From the NCBI RefSeq assembly GCF_004138325.1, contig NZ_SBLB01000008.1, positions 1 through 64,000 of the forward strand: a stretch of 64,000 nucleotides of DNA. Direction: 5' to 3'. Positions 8,295 to 16,335 of this stretch are shown here, one piece after another. The translations under genes and the position numbers were made by a program. Source of the stretch: Spirosoma sordidisoli. Lineage in GTDB: Bacteria > Bacteroidota > Bacteroidia > Cytophagales > Spirosomataceae. A model generated the notes under the pieces. The model saw nothing but the letters and a program-made list of their open reading frames with translations, made no database searches and was not told the origin of the DNA. Each line of letters opens with the position of its first letter. Within the stretch, counting starts at the first letter, position 1.

Positions 8295-9753
8295 AGCGGT
8301 GAAGAGGAGGTTTCTTGGGGAGGGTGGGAATGTCCCAGCGTTCGCCGGTGGCAAACAGGACAGAATTGATGAATAGCATGGTACTGGTAGGAAACTGACC
8401 CAGAATCGGGTTCGAGTAACTCACTAAGGCAATCCCGATGAACTCGGCCAGCAGCGCAATCATGATAATCCGTAATCGATCGTCCCGAATCTGCCAGACC
8501 TTGTATACGCCCGTCAGGATAATGCCGGCCAGTACGAACAGATACAGCGACAGCCCAACCCGGCCCGTCTCGATCCAGATCTGAACATACCAGCTATCGG
8601 TCGGAATCTGCGACGCAAAATGGTTCGGAGAGAAGCGCTGCCCGGCCCCCGACGACGACCCGATACCGGCTCCGAACGGCAGGTCTTTCAGGTAGGCCCG
8701 CAGTTTAGCCTGGTTCTCGAGCCGCACGATGAACGACGCATCCTTGGTAGGACGCAGGGCCGTGCGTATGCGGTAGATCTGGTAAATAGAATCACCGAAG
8801 TTTGTAAACACCAGCACCAGCAGCACCGGCGTTGCCACCGCAATACCGCGCAGAATTGGCTTCAGCTGCCGCATCAGAAACAGGTAGGCCGGGTAACCAG
8901 CCAGCAGCCCAAACAAGGCGCTGCGGGTACCCGACACCGCAAACCCCCAGAACATAATCAGCGCCAGAATCAGGTAGCCAATTTTGTTGAGCCAGCGTTT
9001 ACTCTCGAAAAAGAAGATCAGACAGATCAGCGTAACGCCGGCCATCTCGGACCCGAACTGCCCGGCATCCGAATAAAAGGAGAAGCTTCGTAGCTGCCCC
9101 CAGAGAATGTGGGTGCGCTCGGCTCCCTCGGCCAGCCACCGCTGTTCAGCAGCCGCCAGCCCGATGTATTGCTGTTTGAACGCCCAGAAAGCCGCCAGCA
9201 CCGACCAGCCTACCCATACTCTGATCAGCGTATGAATGTCGCTGCGGGTAATGGGAGCCACGAAGACGATAATGGCCAGAAAGAACCAGTTGATCGAAAA
9301 CGACCGGATGTGGTAGAACCAGGCCTGCCGGGCGGGCGCATCGGGGTTATAATACTCCAGCAGCGTATACGTGAGCCAGAGAATGAGCAGGTAAAAAACC
9401 GGATTTTTGAGCCGCGACCAGGCCATACGTTTCCCGTTCAGAAACACACTGACCAGGGTCAGCGACAGAATAGCATCCAGCGACATACCCAGCGGGGCTT
9501 CGGTTTGCAGAAAGCGGGTGAAGCCCAGGATGAAGCTCAGGTTGATGTAAATCAGCAGGCCCAGGCGGGGTTCGAGCAGTATGCCCACCAGCGTCAGCAG
9601 CCCTACCGGTACTCCAACGGCCATCAGCGCCCCCATTATCCCGTAAGCGCCCAGGAGCGAGCCGGCTATCAGCGCACAGACAACCCCGATCAGGCCATAC
9701 ACCCAGCGGCTGTCGCGGAACAGGTTTTCCAGAGAAAGCGATTGATCGAACAT
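8257..9753 (-). CDS. O-antigen ligase/Wzy-type polysaccharide polymerase
   Basis: A 498-residue inner-membrane protein with about 11-13 hydrophobic helices. The family signature region is the long periplasmic loop with GAGIGSSSGAGQRFSPNHFA, followed by TDSWYVQIWIETGRVGLSLY, as in Wzy_C/WaaL proteins. These enzymes either polymerise repeat units or ligate glycan to its acceptor on the periplasmic face. The neighbours, glycosyltransferases on both sides and a flippase at the far end, suit a Wzx/Wzy pathway. Which of the two reactions it catalyses cannot be told from sequence. Confidence 0.85.
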   Translation of the reverse strand: MFDQSLSLENLFRDSRWVYGLIGVVCALIAGSLLGAYGIMGALMAVGVPVGLLTLVGILLEPRLGLLIYINLSFILGFTRFLQTEAPLGMSLDAILSLTLVSVFLNGKRMAWSRLKNPVFYLLILWLTYTLLEYYNPDAPARQAWFYHIRSFSINWFFLAIIVFVAPITRSDIHTLIRVWVGWSVLAAFWAFKQQYIGLAAAEQRWLAEGAERTHILWGQLRSFSFYSDAGQFGSEMAGVTLICLIFFFESKRWLNKIGYLILALIMFWGFAVSGTRSALFGLLAGYPAYLFLMRQLKPILRGIAVATPVLLVLVFTNFGDSIYQIYRIRTALRPTKDASFIVRLENQAKLRAYLKDLPFGAGIGSSSGAGQRFSPNHFASQIPTDSWYVQIWIETGRVGLSLYLFVLAGIILTGVYKVWQIRDDRLRIIMIALLAEFIGIALVSYSNPILGQFPTSTMLFINSVLFATGERWDIPTLPKKPPLHRYEPQPLHRQHSF

Positions 9754-9767
9754 ACAAAGTCAAAAAA

Positions 9768-10985
9768 TTAGGCGGCCCGACGTGCTTTTTCCCAAACACC
9801 CGAAATCGAGCCGTTGCCATAACGCCAGAAACCGAGCAGTACGCACCAGTTCATAAACACGAAGTAAAACGGTACAAACGTGAGTTTCCAGCGCGTTTGC
9901 CGATTCTCCAGCACGTAGCCAAGCATGGCTGCTGCGTAGAAAACAAGCTGTATCCCAAACAGTAACCACCAGAACCGGGTCGAAGCCGGGTCGGGCCGGG
10001 TCAGCATGATGACGTTGAGCAGCAGCAGCAATGGCAGACAAAACGGTGTAACGGCCCAGCGCAGCACCCGGTGCGATACGTACTGAAAGCTGAGCCAGCC
10101 GTACCGAAACACGTTCAGCAGATAAGCCAGTCGTTTCATGGCCTGGAAGCCCCCCGTAGCAATGCGAACCTTGCGTTTCATCTCCTCGCCAACCGAAAAT
10201 GAAGGCGACTCCAGCGCGTAGGCATCCGGCGCGTAGGCCACCCGATAGCCCCGGCCCGCAATGCGCAGGGAAATCATAAAATCGTCGAGCAGCGTATCCG
10301 TCTCAACGGGTTCGTACAGTTCCGTTCGGATGGCAAACAGCTCTCCCGCAGCCCCAACAATGGTATACAGTTCGGCGTCGAGCTTTTTGAGGAACGACTC
10401 ATACCGCCAGTAAAGCCCCTCTCCACTGCCCGCTGCCGCTTCGAAGCCCGCCTGCCGGATCCGTTTTTCACCCGTTACGGCCCCTACCGTTGGCGCGTTG
10501 AACCGACGTACCAGCCGACTAATCGCTTCCAGGTTGAGATGTGTATTGGCATCGGTGAAAATGGTGATCGGCGTCGTGATCTGCTGCATAGCCCGGTTCA
10601 TGGCCGCTACCTTCCCCAACCGTTCGGATCCCGACAGTATGGTCAGATTCGGCAGATCGGCCCGGCGCTGCTCCAGGTACTCCGCCGACCCATCGGTTGA
10701 TCCTTCTACCACGAAAAGCAGGTTAAGCTGGCTGGAAGGATAATCCTGGGCCAGGCAGTTCTGGAGCTTTTCGGGCAGGTAAGCCCGTTCGTTATAGGCA
10801 GGTACCACCAGCGTCACCAGCGGCAGCGACCCGGCCGGACCGGGCAAATCGGCCGACTTGCCCAGCCGCGCCTTCAGGCTCACCAGTATCCACGCCAGTA
10901 CTCCATAGCCCATGTATGTATATAGAACCACAAAAACCAGTAGAAAAAAGGCGTAGGCCGTCAGGTCGTAGAGGGTACTGATCAT
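9768..10985 (-). CDS. Membrane glycosyltransferase family 2 (synthase-like)
   Basis: A protein of about 405 residues. The ATG at 10985 (MISTLYDLTAYAFFLLVFVV) opens directly with a membrane helix, so the 18 codons upstream are left out. The GT2 core shows VTLVVPAYNERAYLPEKLQN, then FVVEGSTDGSAEYL, IFTDANTHLN (D-x-N/D) and ETDTLLDDFMISLRIAGRGY with the catalytic DD. Two to four C-terminal membrane segments follow, the layout of processive or membrane-tethered GT2 synthases. It starts 17 bases after the stop of the next GT2 gene, so the two are in one operon. Confidence 0.87.
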   Translation of the reverse strand: MISTLYDLTAYAFFLLVFVVLYTYMGYGVLAWILVSLKARLGKSADLPGPAGSLPLVTLVVPAYNERAYLPEKLQNCLAQDYPSSQLNLLFVVEGSTDGSAEYLEQRRADLPNLTILSGSERLGKVAAMNRAMQQITTPITIFTDANTHLNLEAISRLVRRFNAPTVGAVTGEKRIRQAGFEAAAGSGEGLYWRYESFLKKLDAELYTIVGAAGELFAIRTELYEPVETDTLLDDFMISLRIAGRGYRVAYAPDAYALESPSFSVGEEMKRKVRIATGGFQAMKRLAYLLNVFRYGWLSFQYVSHRVLRWAVTPFCLPLLLLLNVIMLTRPDPASTRFWWLLFGIQLVFYAAAMLGYVLENRQTRWKLTFVPFYFVFMNWCVLLGFWRYGNGSISGVWEKARRAA

Positions 10986-11002
10986 GGGGGGAGATGAAGG
11001 GG

Positions 11003-11947
11003 CTAAACCGGGGAGACACTGGCCGATCGGACGTTCCACAGCACGCCGTTCAGGAAGGCACGGGCATGGGTAAACTGCCCCCTTGCAAGATACGAAATCA
11101 CGTGCTTCGGTAACACTAATGCCGCAAAGAAGCTATAAAAAACCAAACGTTGAAACAACGAACAGTGACGGCGCATATACAGAATCCGGTTGCGCGTCAG
11201 GTAATAGGTGCGCAGCGGACTTTCCCGACCAACCGAGACCGACTCTTTGTGCAGAATCGTAACCTCCGGCTGGTAATAAATCAGAAAACCGGCATTGCGT
11301 ATGCGCTGCGACCAGTCCAGTTCTTCGTAATACAGAAAGAACCGATCGGCAAACCGGCCTACCCGCTCAACTACTTTCCGGCTCACGAGCATGGCACAGC
11401 CGTGGGCAAAGTTGGTCGGGCCGGGCCGATCGTAGCGTCCGTCGTCGGTTTGATTGTAACCAATTATAGTCGCCGTGCCCGTATACATATTCATCGGATT
11501 GTAGCCGGCATACTGCACCAGCCGGGGCGAATCGTAGAAGCGGATTTTTGGGCAGGTAACACCAACCTGACTATTCAGGTCGAAAGGTGCCAGCAAGGCT
11601 TCCAGGACAGACGGATCCAGCTCGGTATCGTTATTGACGATAAAGAAATAGTCGCCCCGCGCGTGGTCCATGCCCAGGTTGTTGCCCCCCGTAAAGCCCA
11701 GGTTCGTATCGCTCCGCACGACCTTCAGATTCGGGTACCGGGCAGGGTCGATCTGGGTAAGTAAAGCGGGTTCAGATGCGTTGTCTACCACCACGATTTC
11801 AACATTCGGGTAGGTTAGCATACGGGCTGACTCCAGAAACTCGCGGGTCGTTTCGGCCTGGTTATAATTGATGGTGACAATAGAAACGCAGGCAGACGCG
11901 GGGGTTAGACGTTCTCCTTCTGCCATAAGCTGAAAAAGGTTCGCCAT
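11003..11947 (-). CDS. Glycosyltransferase family 2 (rhamnosyltransferase-like)
   Basis: A 314-residue GT2 enzyme. Motifs are VSIVTINYNQAETTREFLES, VEIVVVDNAS, LGFTGGNNLGMDHA and YFFIVNNDTELDP (D-x-D equivalent NND-x-E), followed by a downstream FFLYYEELDWSQRIRNAGF. This set is typical of the rhamnosyltransferase-like branch. The frame overlaps the sugar transferase gene by 43 bases; an ATG seven codons in, at 11926, would shorten the overlap to 22 bases. It is part of the same minus-strand operon as the neighbouring GT2 and the initiating transferase. Confidence 0.88.
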   Translation of the reverse strand: MANLFQLMAEGERLTPASACVSIVTINYNQAETTREFLESARMLTYPNVEIVVVDNASEPALLTQIDPARYPNLKVVRSDTNLGFTGGNNLGMDHARGDYFFIVNNDTELDPSVLEALLAPFDLNSQVGVTCPKIRFYDSPRLVQYAGYNPMNMYTGTATIIGYNQTDDGRYDRPGPTNFAHGCAMLVSRKVVERVGRFADRFFLYYEELDWSQRIRNAGFLIYYQPEVTILHKESVSVGRESPLRTYYLTRNRILYMRRHCSLFQRLVFYSFFAALVLPKHVISYLARGQFTHARAFLNGVLWNVRSASVSPV

Positions 11948-13155
11948 ATAATATACGCGTCCGTTCGGAACGAGAAACTGCTGGCATAATCAATATCGAG
12001 CAGGGTTCGCTCCCGATCCGACATGGGCCCCTGCCCCTTGGCCCGTTTTTTTATCTGCCATAAACCCGTCAGGCCCGCCGGTCCGGCAAACCGTTGTGCA
12101 AACTCGTCGGAGGTTAGCTTTTCGGCTTCGTACAGCGGCAGCGGCCTGTTCCCCACCAGCGACATGTCGCCCAGCAGCACATTTACCAACTGCGGCAGCT
12201 CATCAATACTACTGTTCCGCAGAAACGTGCCCAGCCGGGTAATGCGTGGGTCGTTGCGGAACTTCATGAACTTAGCCGATTCATTACTTTGCCGCAGGTA
12301 CTGCTTCTCGCAGATGGTCTGGTTGTGATCGATCAGCAGTCGCTGGCAACTGGTTCCTTGCTGCTGGCAATCGGTGCACAGCCGTTCTCCGCCCGCCGAC
12401 AAATCTCTTAGCGCTGGCGATTCCTCCGAAATACTGGCATAAATATTGCTAGCGGCCATGCTGTTCAATTGTTGGTCGGCCTGCACCTTCATCGTCCTGA
12501 ATTTATACATATTGAACACCCGGAAATTTGTTCCCGCGCGTTTTGACATATAAAAAGCGGGGCCTTTACTGTCGATAACAATAGCGATCGCTACCAGCAG
12601 CAGCAAAGGCGATAGAATCAGTAAGGCAATTGACGAAACGGCAATATCAATCAGGCGTTTCCACCAGGGTAACCGAAAATGCTGAAACGGTGCTGTGCGT
12701 TCAACGTGCTGATTCGTCTGAATCCGTTTTTTCAGATCGATGTAATATTGAACTTTAGTGATGAGCCGGCCATCTCCTTCACTAAGTAACAGAATATCAG
12801 TTACTCCGCTCGAAAAAAGGGCTGACGATAGCCGGGGTTCGGCTGAGTACGACATCACCAGAACCGGCACCAGTCGATGTCGGGCGTGGGTACGGATCAG
12901 GTTGGCTACGTCTTTTTCGTAGCTTATATCCACGATGATAAGGCTAAGGGCTACCGCTTCCGATAGCCCTTTTTCGAACTCACCTATGCTCTCACAACGC
13001 TCAACCGGACCGTACTTTCCGACGATTGAGGTTATCCTATGCGTTGCAGCGGTGCCATTTTCCGATAGTATCAGACACAAATCGGACGATTTACTCACGG
13101 AATTGACCTGAGTCACTACATTTTTCAATTCCGAGTTCAACACTTTGGCACACAT
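11905..13155 (-). CDS. Polyprenyl-phosphate sugar-1-phosphate transferase with N-terminal receiver-like domain
   Basis: A 416-residue protein that probably starts repeat-unit synthesis by moving a sugar-1-phosphate to undecaprenyl phosphate. The bacterial sugar transferase domain begins near residue 165 (WWKRLIDIAVSSIALLILSP, a membrane hairpin). It contains NMYKFRTMK, SSIDELPQLVNVLLGDMSLV and GLTGLWQ. Two features are unusual. Residues 25-140 resemble a response-regulator receiver: SLIIVDISYE keeps the acceptor Asp near 76, but the acidic pair and the conserved Lys are lost. Between KFRTM and the DELPQ motif there is a roughly 60-residue insert with cysteines at about 260, 263, 270 and 282, which could bind a metal. 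The gene lies 95 bases downstream of a separate receiver gene. Confidence 0.88.
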   Translation of the reverse strand: MCAKVLNSELKNVVTQVNSVSKSSDLCLILSENGTAATHRITSIVGKYGPVERCESIGEFEKGLSEAVALSLIIVDISYEKDVANLIRTHARHRLVPVLVMSYSAEPRLSSALFSSGVTDILLLSEGDGRLITKVQYYIDLKKRIQTNQHVERTAPFQHFRLPWWKRLIDIAVSSIALLILSPLLLLVAIAIVIDSKGPAFYMSKRAGTNFRVFNMYKFRTMKVQADQQLNSMAASNIYASISEESPALRDLSAGGERLCTDCQQQGTSCQRLLIDHNQTICEKQYLRQSNESAKFMKFRNDPRITRLGTFLRNSSIDELPQLVNVLLGDMSLVGNRPLPLYEAEKLTSDEFAQRFAGPAGLTGLWQIKKRAKGQGPMSDRERTLLDIDYASSFSFRTDAYIIWRTFFSLWQKENV

Positions 13156-13250
13156 TTTGCAAGTTATTGGGTGAGTATATCAGGTAATAGTGCTGCAAAA
13201 CCGTTTAATTAATAATCAGGAAGAATGGCATTGAGCAACCGCGTTTTCTT

Positions 13251-13733
13251 TCAGAGTATGAGAGACATCACGCGTGATCTCAGTTGCCGGAGCAAATTGG
13301 TCCGTGGCTGCATCCGGGCTAGAACGGGTCGCTTAAGACCTTCTTCAGCCGGGAATACGGTTCTCCGTAGCAGAGCATGAAGTTTTGCTTTTACTTCCAG
13401 TGGATTGAATGGTTTCAGAATGACGTTGTCAACTCCTTCTTCAAGACTACGAATACGTGTATTGCTGTCATGAGCGTCGGAGAGGGCAACAACCGGAATG
13501 TGACTCATTAGCCGGTTGGTACGAATAAGCCGAGTTAGTTCAAGCCCACCCAGCGAGGGCAGGTTCAGTTCGGTAAGTACGCAATCAAAGCGGCAGCCCT
13601 GCACAATCAGCTGGGCAGCCTCCTGTCCAGATTTTGCTACGGTAATAGCAAAATCCTGGCGGAGCGTTTGTACAAGAATATCGGCTACGTACGGATTTTG
13701 GTCCACGATGAGTAGTCGGTGTTTACGGTCCAT
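13251..13733 (-). CDS. Stand-alone response-regulator receiver with Glu at the acceptor site
   Basis: A 160-residue receiver domain with a short C-terminal tail and no output domain. The fold markers are RLLIVDQNPY (usual Asp-Asp pair here D11-Q12), CVLTELNLPSLGGLEL (the acceptor Asp replaced by E55), VVALSDA (Ser85) and ILKPFNPLE (Lys107). Glu at the acceptor position often mimics the phosphorylated state, so this may be a constitutively active or phosphate-independent signalling protein. It is encoded immediately upstream of the initiating sugar transferase, which has its own receiver-like domain. Control of exopolysaccharide initiation by contact between the two is a plausible inference. 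Confidence 0.85.
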   Translation of the reverse strand: MDRKHRLLIVDQNPYVADILVQTLRQDFAITVAKSGQEAAQLIVQGCRFDCVLTELNLPSLGGLELTRLIRTNRLMSHIPVVALSDAHDSNTRIRSLEEGVDNVILKPFNPLEVKAKLHALLRRTVFPAEEGLKRPVLARMQPRTNLLRQLRSRVMSLIL

Positions 13734-13773
13734 ATATTGAGCGTTTTGAAAGTTTAGACTGTATCTATTTCTA

Positions 13774-13823
13774 TCGGTTACCGGATTAATAAAAAAACCA
13801 CAACTTTTAATCCGGCTAACCGA
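13774..13823 (-). promoter_or_regulatory. 5' leader hairpin upstream of receiver gene
   Basis: The arm TCGGTTACCGGATTAA at 13774-13789 pairs with TTAATCCGGCTAACCGA at 13807-13823, with one bulged base. The loop is A-rich on the plus strand and U-rich in the minus transcript. It lies about 40 bases before the receiver start codon. It could be an mRNA stability or attenuation element. Confidence 0.4.
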
Positions 13824-13951
13824 ACCTACTTATGGCTTGAATCCCAGCTTAATTTGGTGGGTTGAGGGGACTCTTGTGCCCTAAATTTATTAGACGGTCC
13901 GTAAAGCCAGTGAAGTCGGCCATCGGCCTCTCCCATACTTTACCAAATGTT

Positions 13952-13975
13952 AGCCCCCTGATTTATCAGGGGGCT
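13952..13975. terminator. Perfect 10-bp stem-loop downstream of peptide exporter
   Basis: AGCCCCCTGA, loop TTTA, TCAGGGGGCT forms a perfect stem. It lies 126 bases past the stop of the C39 ABC exporter gene. Neither strand shows a proper U tract, so it may be a transcript-end stabiliser or a Rho-assisted end rather than a classic intrinsic terminator. Confidence 0.45.
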
Positions 13976-14100
13976 TATAATCAATACGTAAGCCGCATAT
14001 TGTATACAAACTCAATTCTTTTATTTACTTAAGCCATAGCGCGAATTACCCATATACCAGAAAGGGCTAGTATACTTATATATTTTAATCACTTTTTAAT

Positions 14101-16335
14101 CTACACCGACTCCGTTTGTTGCTGCCAGAACTGCGAATACGCCTTTCCATTGCGCAATAATTCTGTGTGTTTCCCTTCCTCGATAACCCGCCCCTGCTCC
14201 AGTACGATAATCTTATCAGCCTTACGAACGGTGCTCAGTCGGTGAGCGATAATGATAATGGTCTTTCCTGCTTTCCGGAGCAGCTGCACCGTCTGCTGAA
14301 CGTAGTTTTCAGAGGCTGAATCAAGAGCCGAAGTAGCTTCGTCCAGAATAAGAATCTGCGGGTCGCGATAGAGTGCACGGGCAATGGCCATACGTTGCTT
14401 CTGCCCGCCCGACAGGGTAGCTCCGTTCTCTCCCAGATAAGTTGTAAACCCATTCGGCATTCGCTCAATAAAGTTGGTAATGCCGAGCTGGCCACATATG
14501 GTCAGGATCCGCTGCATGTCCGGGTCTTCTTCGCCGACGGCTATGTTCTCTATTACGTTGCCAGCAAACAGATCGATCTTTTGCGGCACTACGCTCACCA
14601 CCCGGCGGAGGCTATCGGCGTGCAGGTGCCGGATGTCGTACTCCCCTATGAAAATGTTGCCACTCTGCAGCGGGTACAGCCCCTGTACCAGCGACAGCAG
14701 GGTCGACTTACCCGAGCCACTCTCGCCCACTACGGCCGTAATTTTTCCTTTTGGCATAACCAGACTCAGGTCGTCGAAAACGGGCGCCCGGGTGCCGTAC
14801 CGAAAGGTGACATTCTTGAAGCGGATATCCCCCACCATGTCGGGCTTGAGCTGCACTTTGTTCTCGTTCGACTCCCGATCGAGGTCCATAATTTCGAATA
14901 GCCGGTCGGCCGCGATAAGCGCTTCCTGAATGCTGCGGTTAGCGCCAATCAGACTGGCGGCTGGCCCGGTGAAATAACCTATCAGCGCGTAAAAAGACAG
15001 CAACTCGCCCGGAGTCAGGTCGTTGCTGAGTACGTACCCCGCCCCAACCCAGAGGAGCACGATCGTGAACAGACGGGTAATGAACTCCGATGCATTACCG
15101 GCGTAGATCCCCATGCTGCCGGTCTGGAAAATCGTTTGCAACAACCTGACGAACCGATCTTCGGTTTTCTGGCTGGCAAACTGTTCGAGCCCGAATCGTT
15201 TGATGGTTGGCATAGCGTTCAGCGATTCGACCAGCTGCGCTTCGAGGTCGGCCGCGTTTTCCATCTGCTGCCGCTGGTTACGCTGGTTGAACCGGTTCAC
15301 CACCCAGTAGATGCCCGCGTAGAACGGAACGATGAGTACCAGAATCAGCGCCAGCTTCCAGTAGTACGTGAACATGAGTCCGAACGAGAACAGTACGATC
15401 AGCACGTTCACGATCAGCCCAAGCGCTACGTCGTTGATAAACGTTCGGATTTTGACCGCGTCGTTGATTCGCGAGATGACCTCCCCTACCCGCATGGTGT
15501 CGAAGAACGACTGCGGCAGGGTCATCAGGTGTTTATAATACCCCAGAATCAGCGCGGCATCCATCCGCTGGCCGGTTTTTAAGTTGAAAAAACTCTTGGT
15601 TGCGTTGATGAACACCTGAAGAACCAGCAACCCGATCATCACCACACTCAGCAGGTTCAGCAGGTTGCGGTTTCCGTTGACGAGCACGTTATCAACGATC
15701 TTCTGAATGTAAATAGCCGACGACAATCCCAGGATGGTGTATACCAGCGCGCCGAACAGGGCCTGGAGCATAACCGACCGATGCGGCTGCAGCAGTTGCC
15801 AGAACCGTTGCAGAACCGGCACCTGCTCGTTACCTACCCGAAACGTCTCATCCGGAATAAGCAACACCAGCAACCCGGTCCAGACCTGCGCAAACGCCTG
15901 GGGCGATAGCTGGTGCAGCAGCCCATCGGCCGGGTCCATGACGGTAATCTGTTCGGCGGTAATCCGGTAAATGACCACGTAATGGTGCAGTGCGCCGTCG
16001 CGGATGGCTACGTGGGCGATGGCAGGCAGTGGAATTTTGGACAGGCTTTCTACCGTAGCTTTAACCCCCTTGGCCTGAAAACCCATCTTCTGGGCAGCCT
16101 CCACCATACCCAGCACGTTGGTACCTTTCTGGTCGGTAGCGGCCATCTGCCGAATGCGGGCAACGGGCAGCAACAGCCGGTAATGGGCCGCTACAGAAGC
16201 CAGACAGGCCGCCCCGCAGTCGGTTACGTCGCGTTGTTTGACCTTTACGCGGGCGCTGATCGTGTCAGTTGTCAGCCCTTTGAGCCGCGCCAGCCAGGCC
16301 GACGCGCGGGTTTTGAGTGGGGTGAGTTGGCTCAT
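14101..16335 (-). CDS. C39-peptidase-containing ABC peptide exporter (PCAT)
   Basis: A 744-residue bifunctional transporter that removes a double-glycine leader and exports the cargo peptide. The N-terminal C39 peptidase has Cys40 in RDVTDCGAACLAS, His118 in ALHHYVVIY and Asp134 in VMDPADG, so the catalytic triad is complete. Six transmembrane helices follow at about residues 185-460. The ATPase domain has Walker A GESGSGKST near 536, the signature LSGGQKQRMAIARAL near 641, Walker B ILILDEATSALD near 664 and an H-loop AHRLSTV. It overlaps the adaptor gene by four bases (ATGA). The two leader peptides encoded just upstream are the obvious substrates. Confidence 0.95.
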   Translation of the reverse strand: MSQLTPLKTRASAWLARLKGLTTDTISARVKVKQRDVTDCGAACLASVAAHYRLLLPVARIRQMAATDQKGTNVLGMVEAAQKMGFQAKGVKATVESLSKIPLPAIAHVAIRDGALHHYVVIYRITAEQITVMDPADGLLHQLSPQAFAQVWTGLLVLLIPDETFRVGNEQVPVLQRFWQLLQPHRSVMLQALFGALVYTILGLSSAIYIQKIVDNVLVNGNRNLLNLLSVVMIGLLVLQVFINATKSFFNLKTGQRMDAALILGYYKHLMTLPQSFFDTMRVGEVISRINDAVKIRTFINDVALGLIVNVLIVLFSFGLMFTYYWKLALILVLIVPFYAGIYWVVNRFNQRNQRQQMENAADLEAQLVESLNAMPTIKRFGLEQFASQKTEDRFVRLLQTIFQTGSMGIYAGNASEFITRLFTIVLLWVGAGYVLSNDLTPGELLSFYALIGYFTGPAASLIGANRSIQEALIAADRLFEIMDLDRESNENKVQLKPDMVGDIRFKNVTFRYGTRAPVFDDLSLVMPKGKITAVVGESGSGKSTLLSLVQGLYPLQSGNIFIGEYDIRHLHADSLRRVVSVVPQKIDLFAGNVIENIAVGEEDPDMQRILTICGQLGITNFIERMPNGFTTYLGENGATLSGGQKQRMAIARALYRDPQILILDEATSALDSASENYVQQTVQLLRKAGKTIIIIAHRLSTVRKADKIIVLEQGRVIEEGKHTELLRNGKAYSQFWQQQTESV

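Larger units (their letters stand above)
13734..14100. other. Intergenic region with two hairpins between EPS locus and peptide exporter
   Basis: No gene is seen in these 367 bases. They hold a hairpin at 13774-13823 in the probable leader of the receiver gene and a perfect ten-pair hairpin at 13952-13975, described separately. The rest is AT-rich and probably contains the receiver-gene promoter, but no clear TTTG/TAnnTTTG pair could be assigned. Confidence 0.5.
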
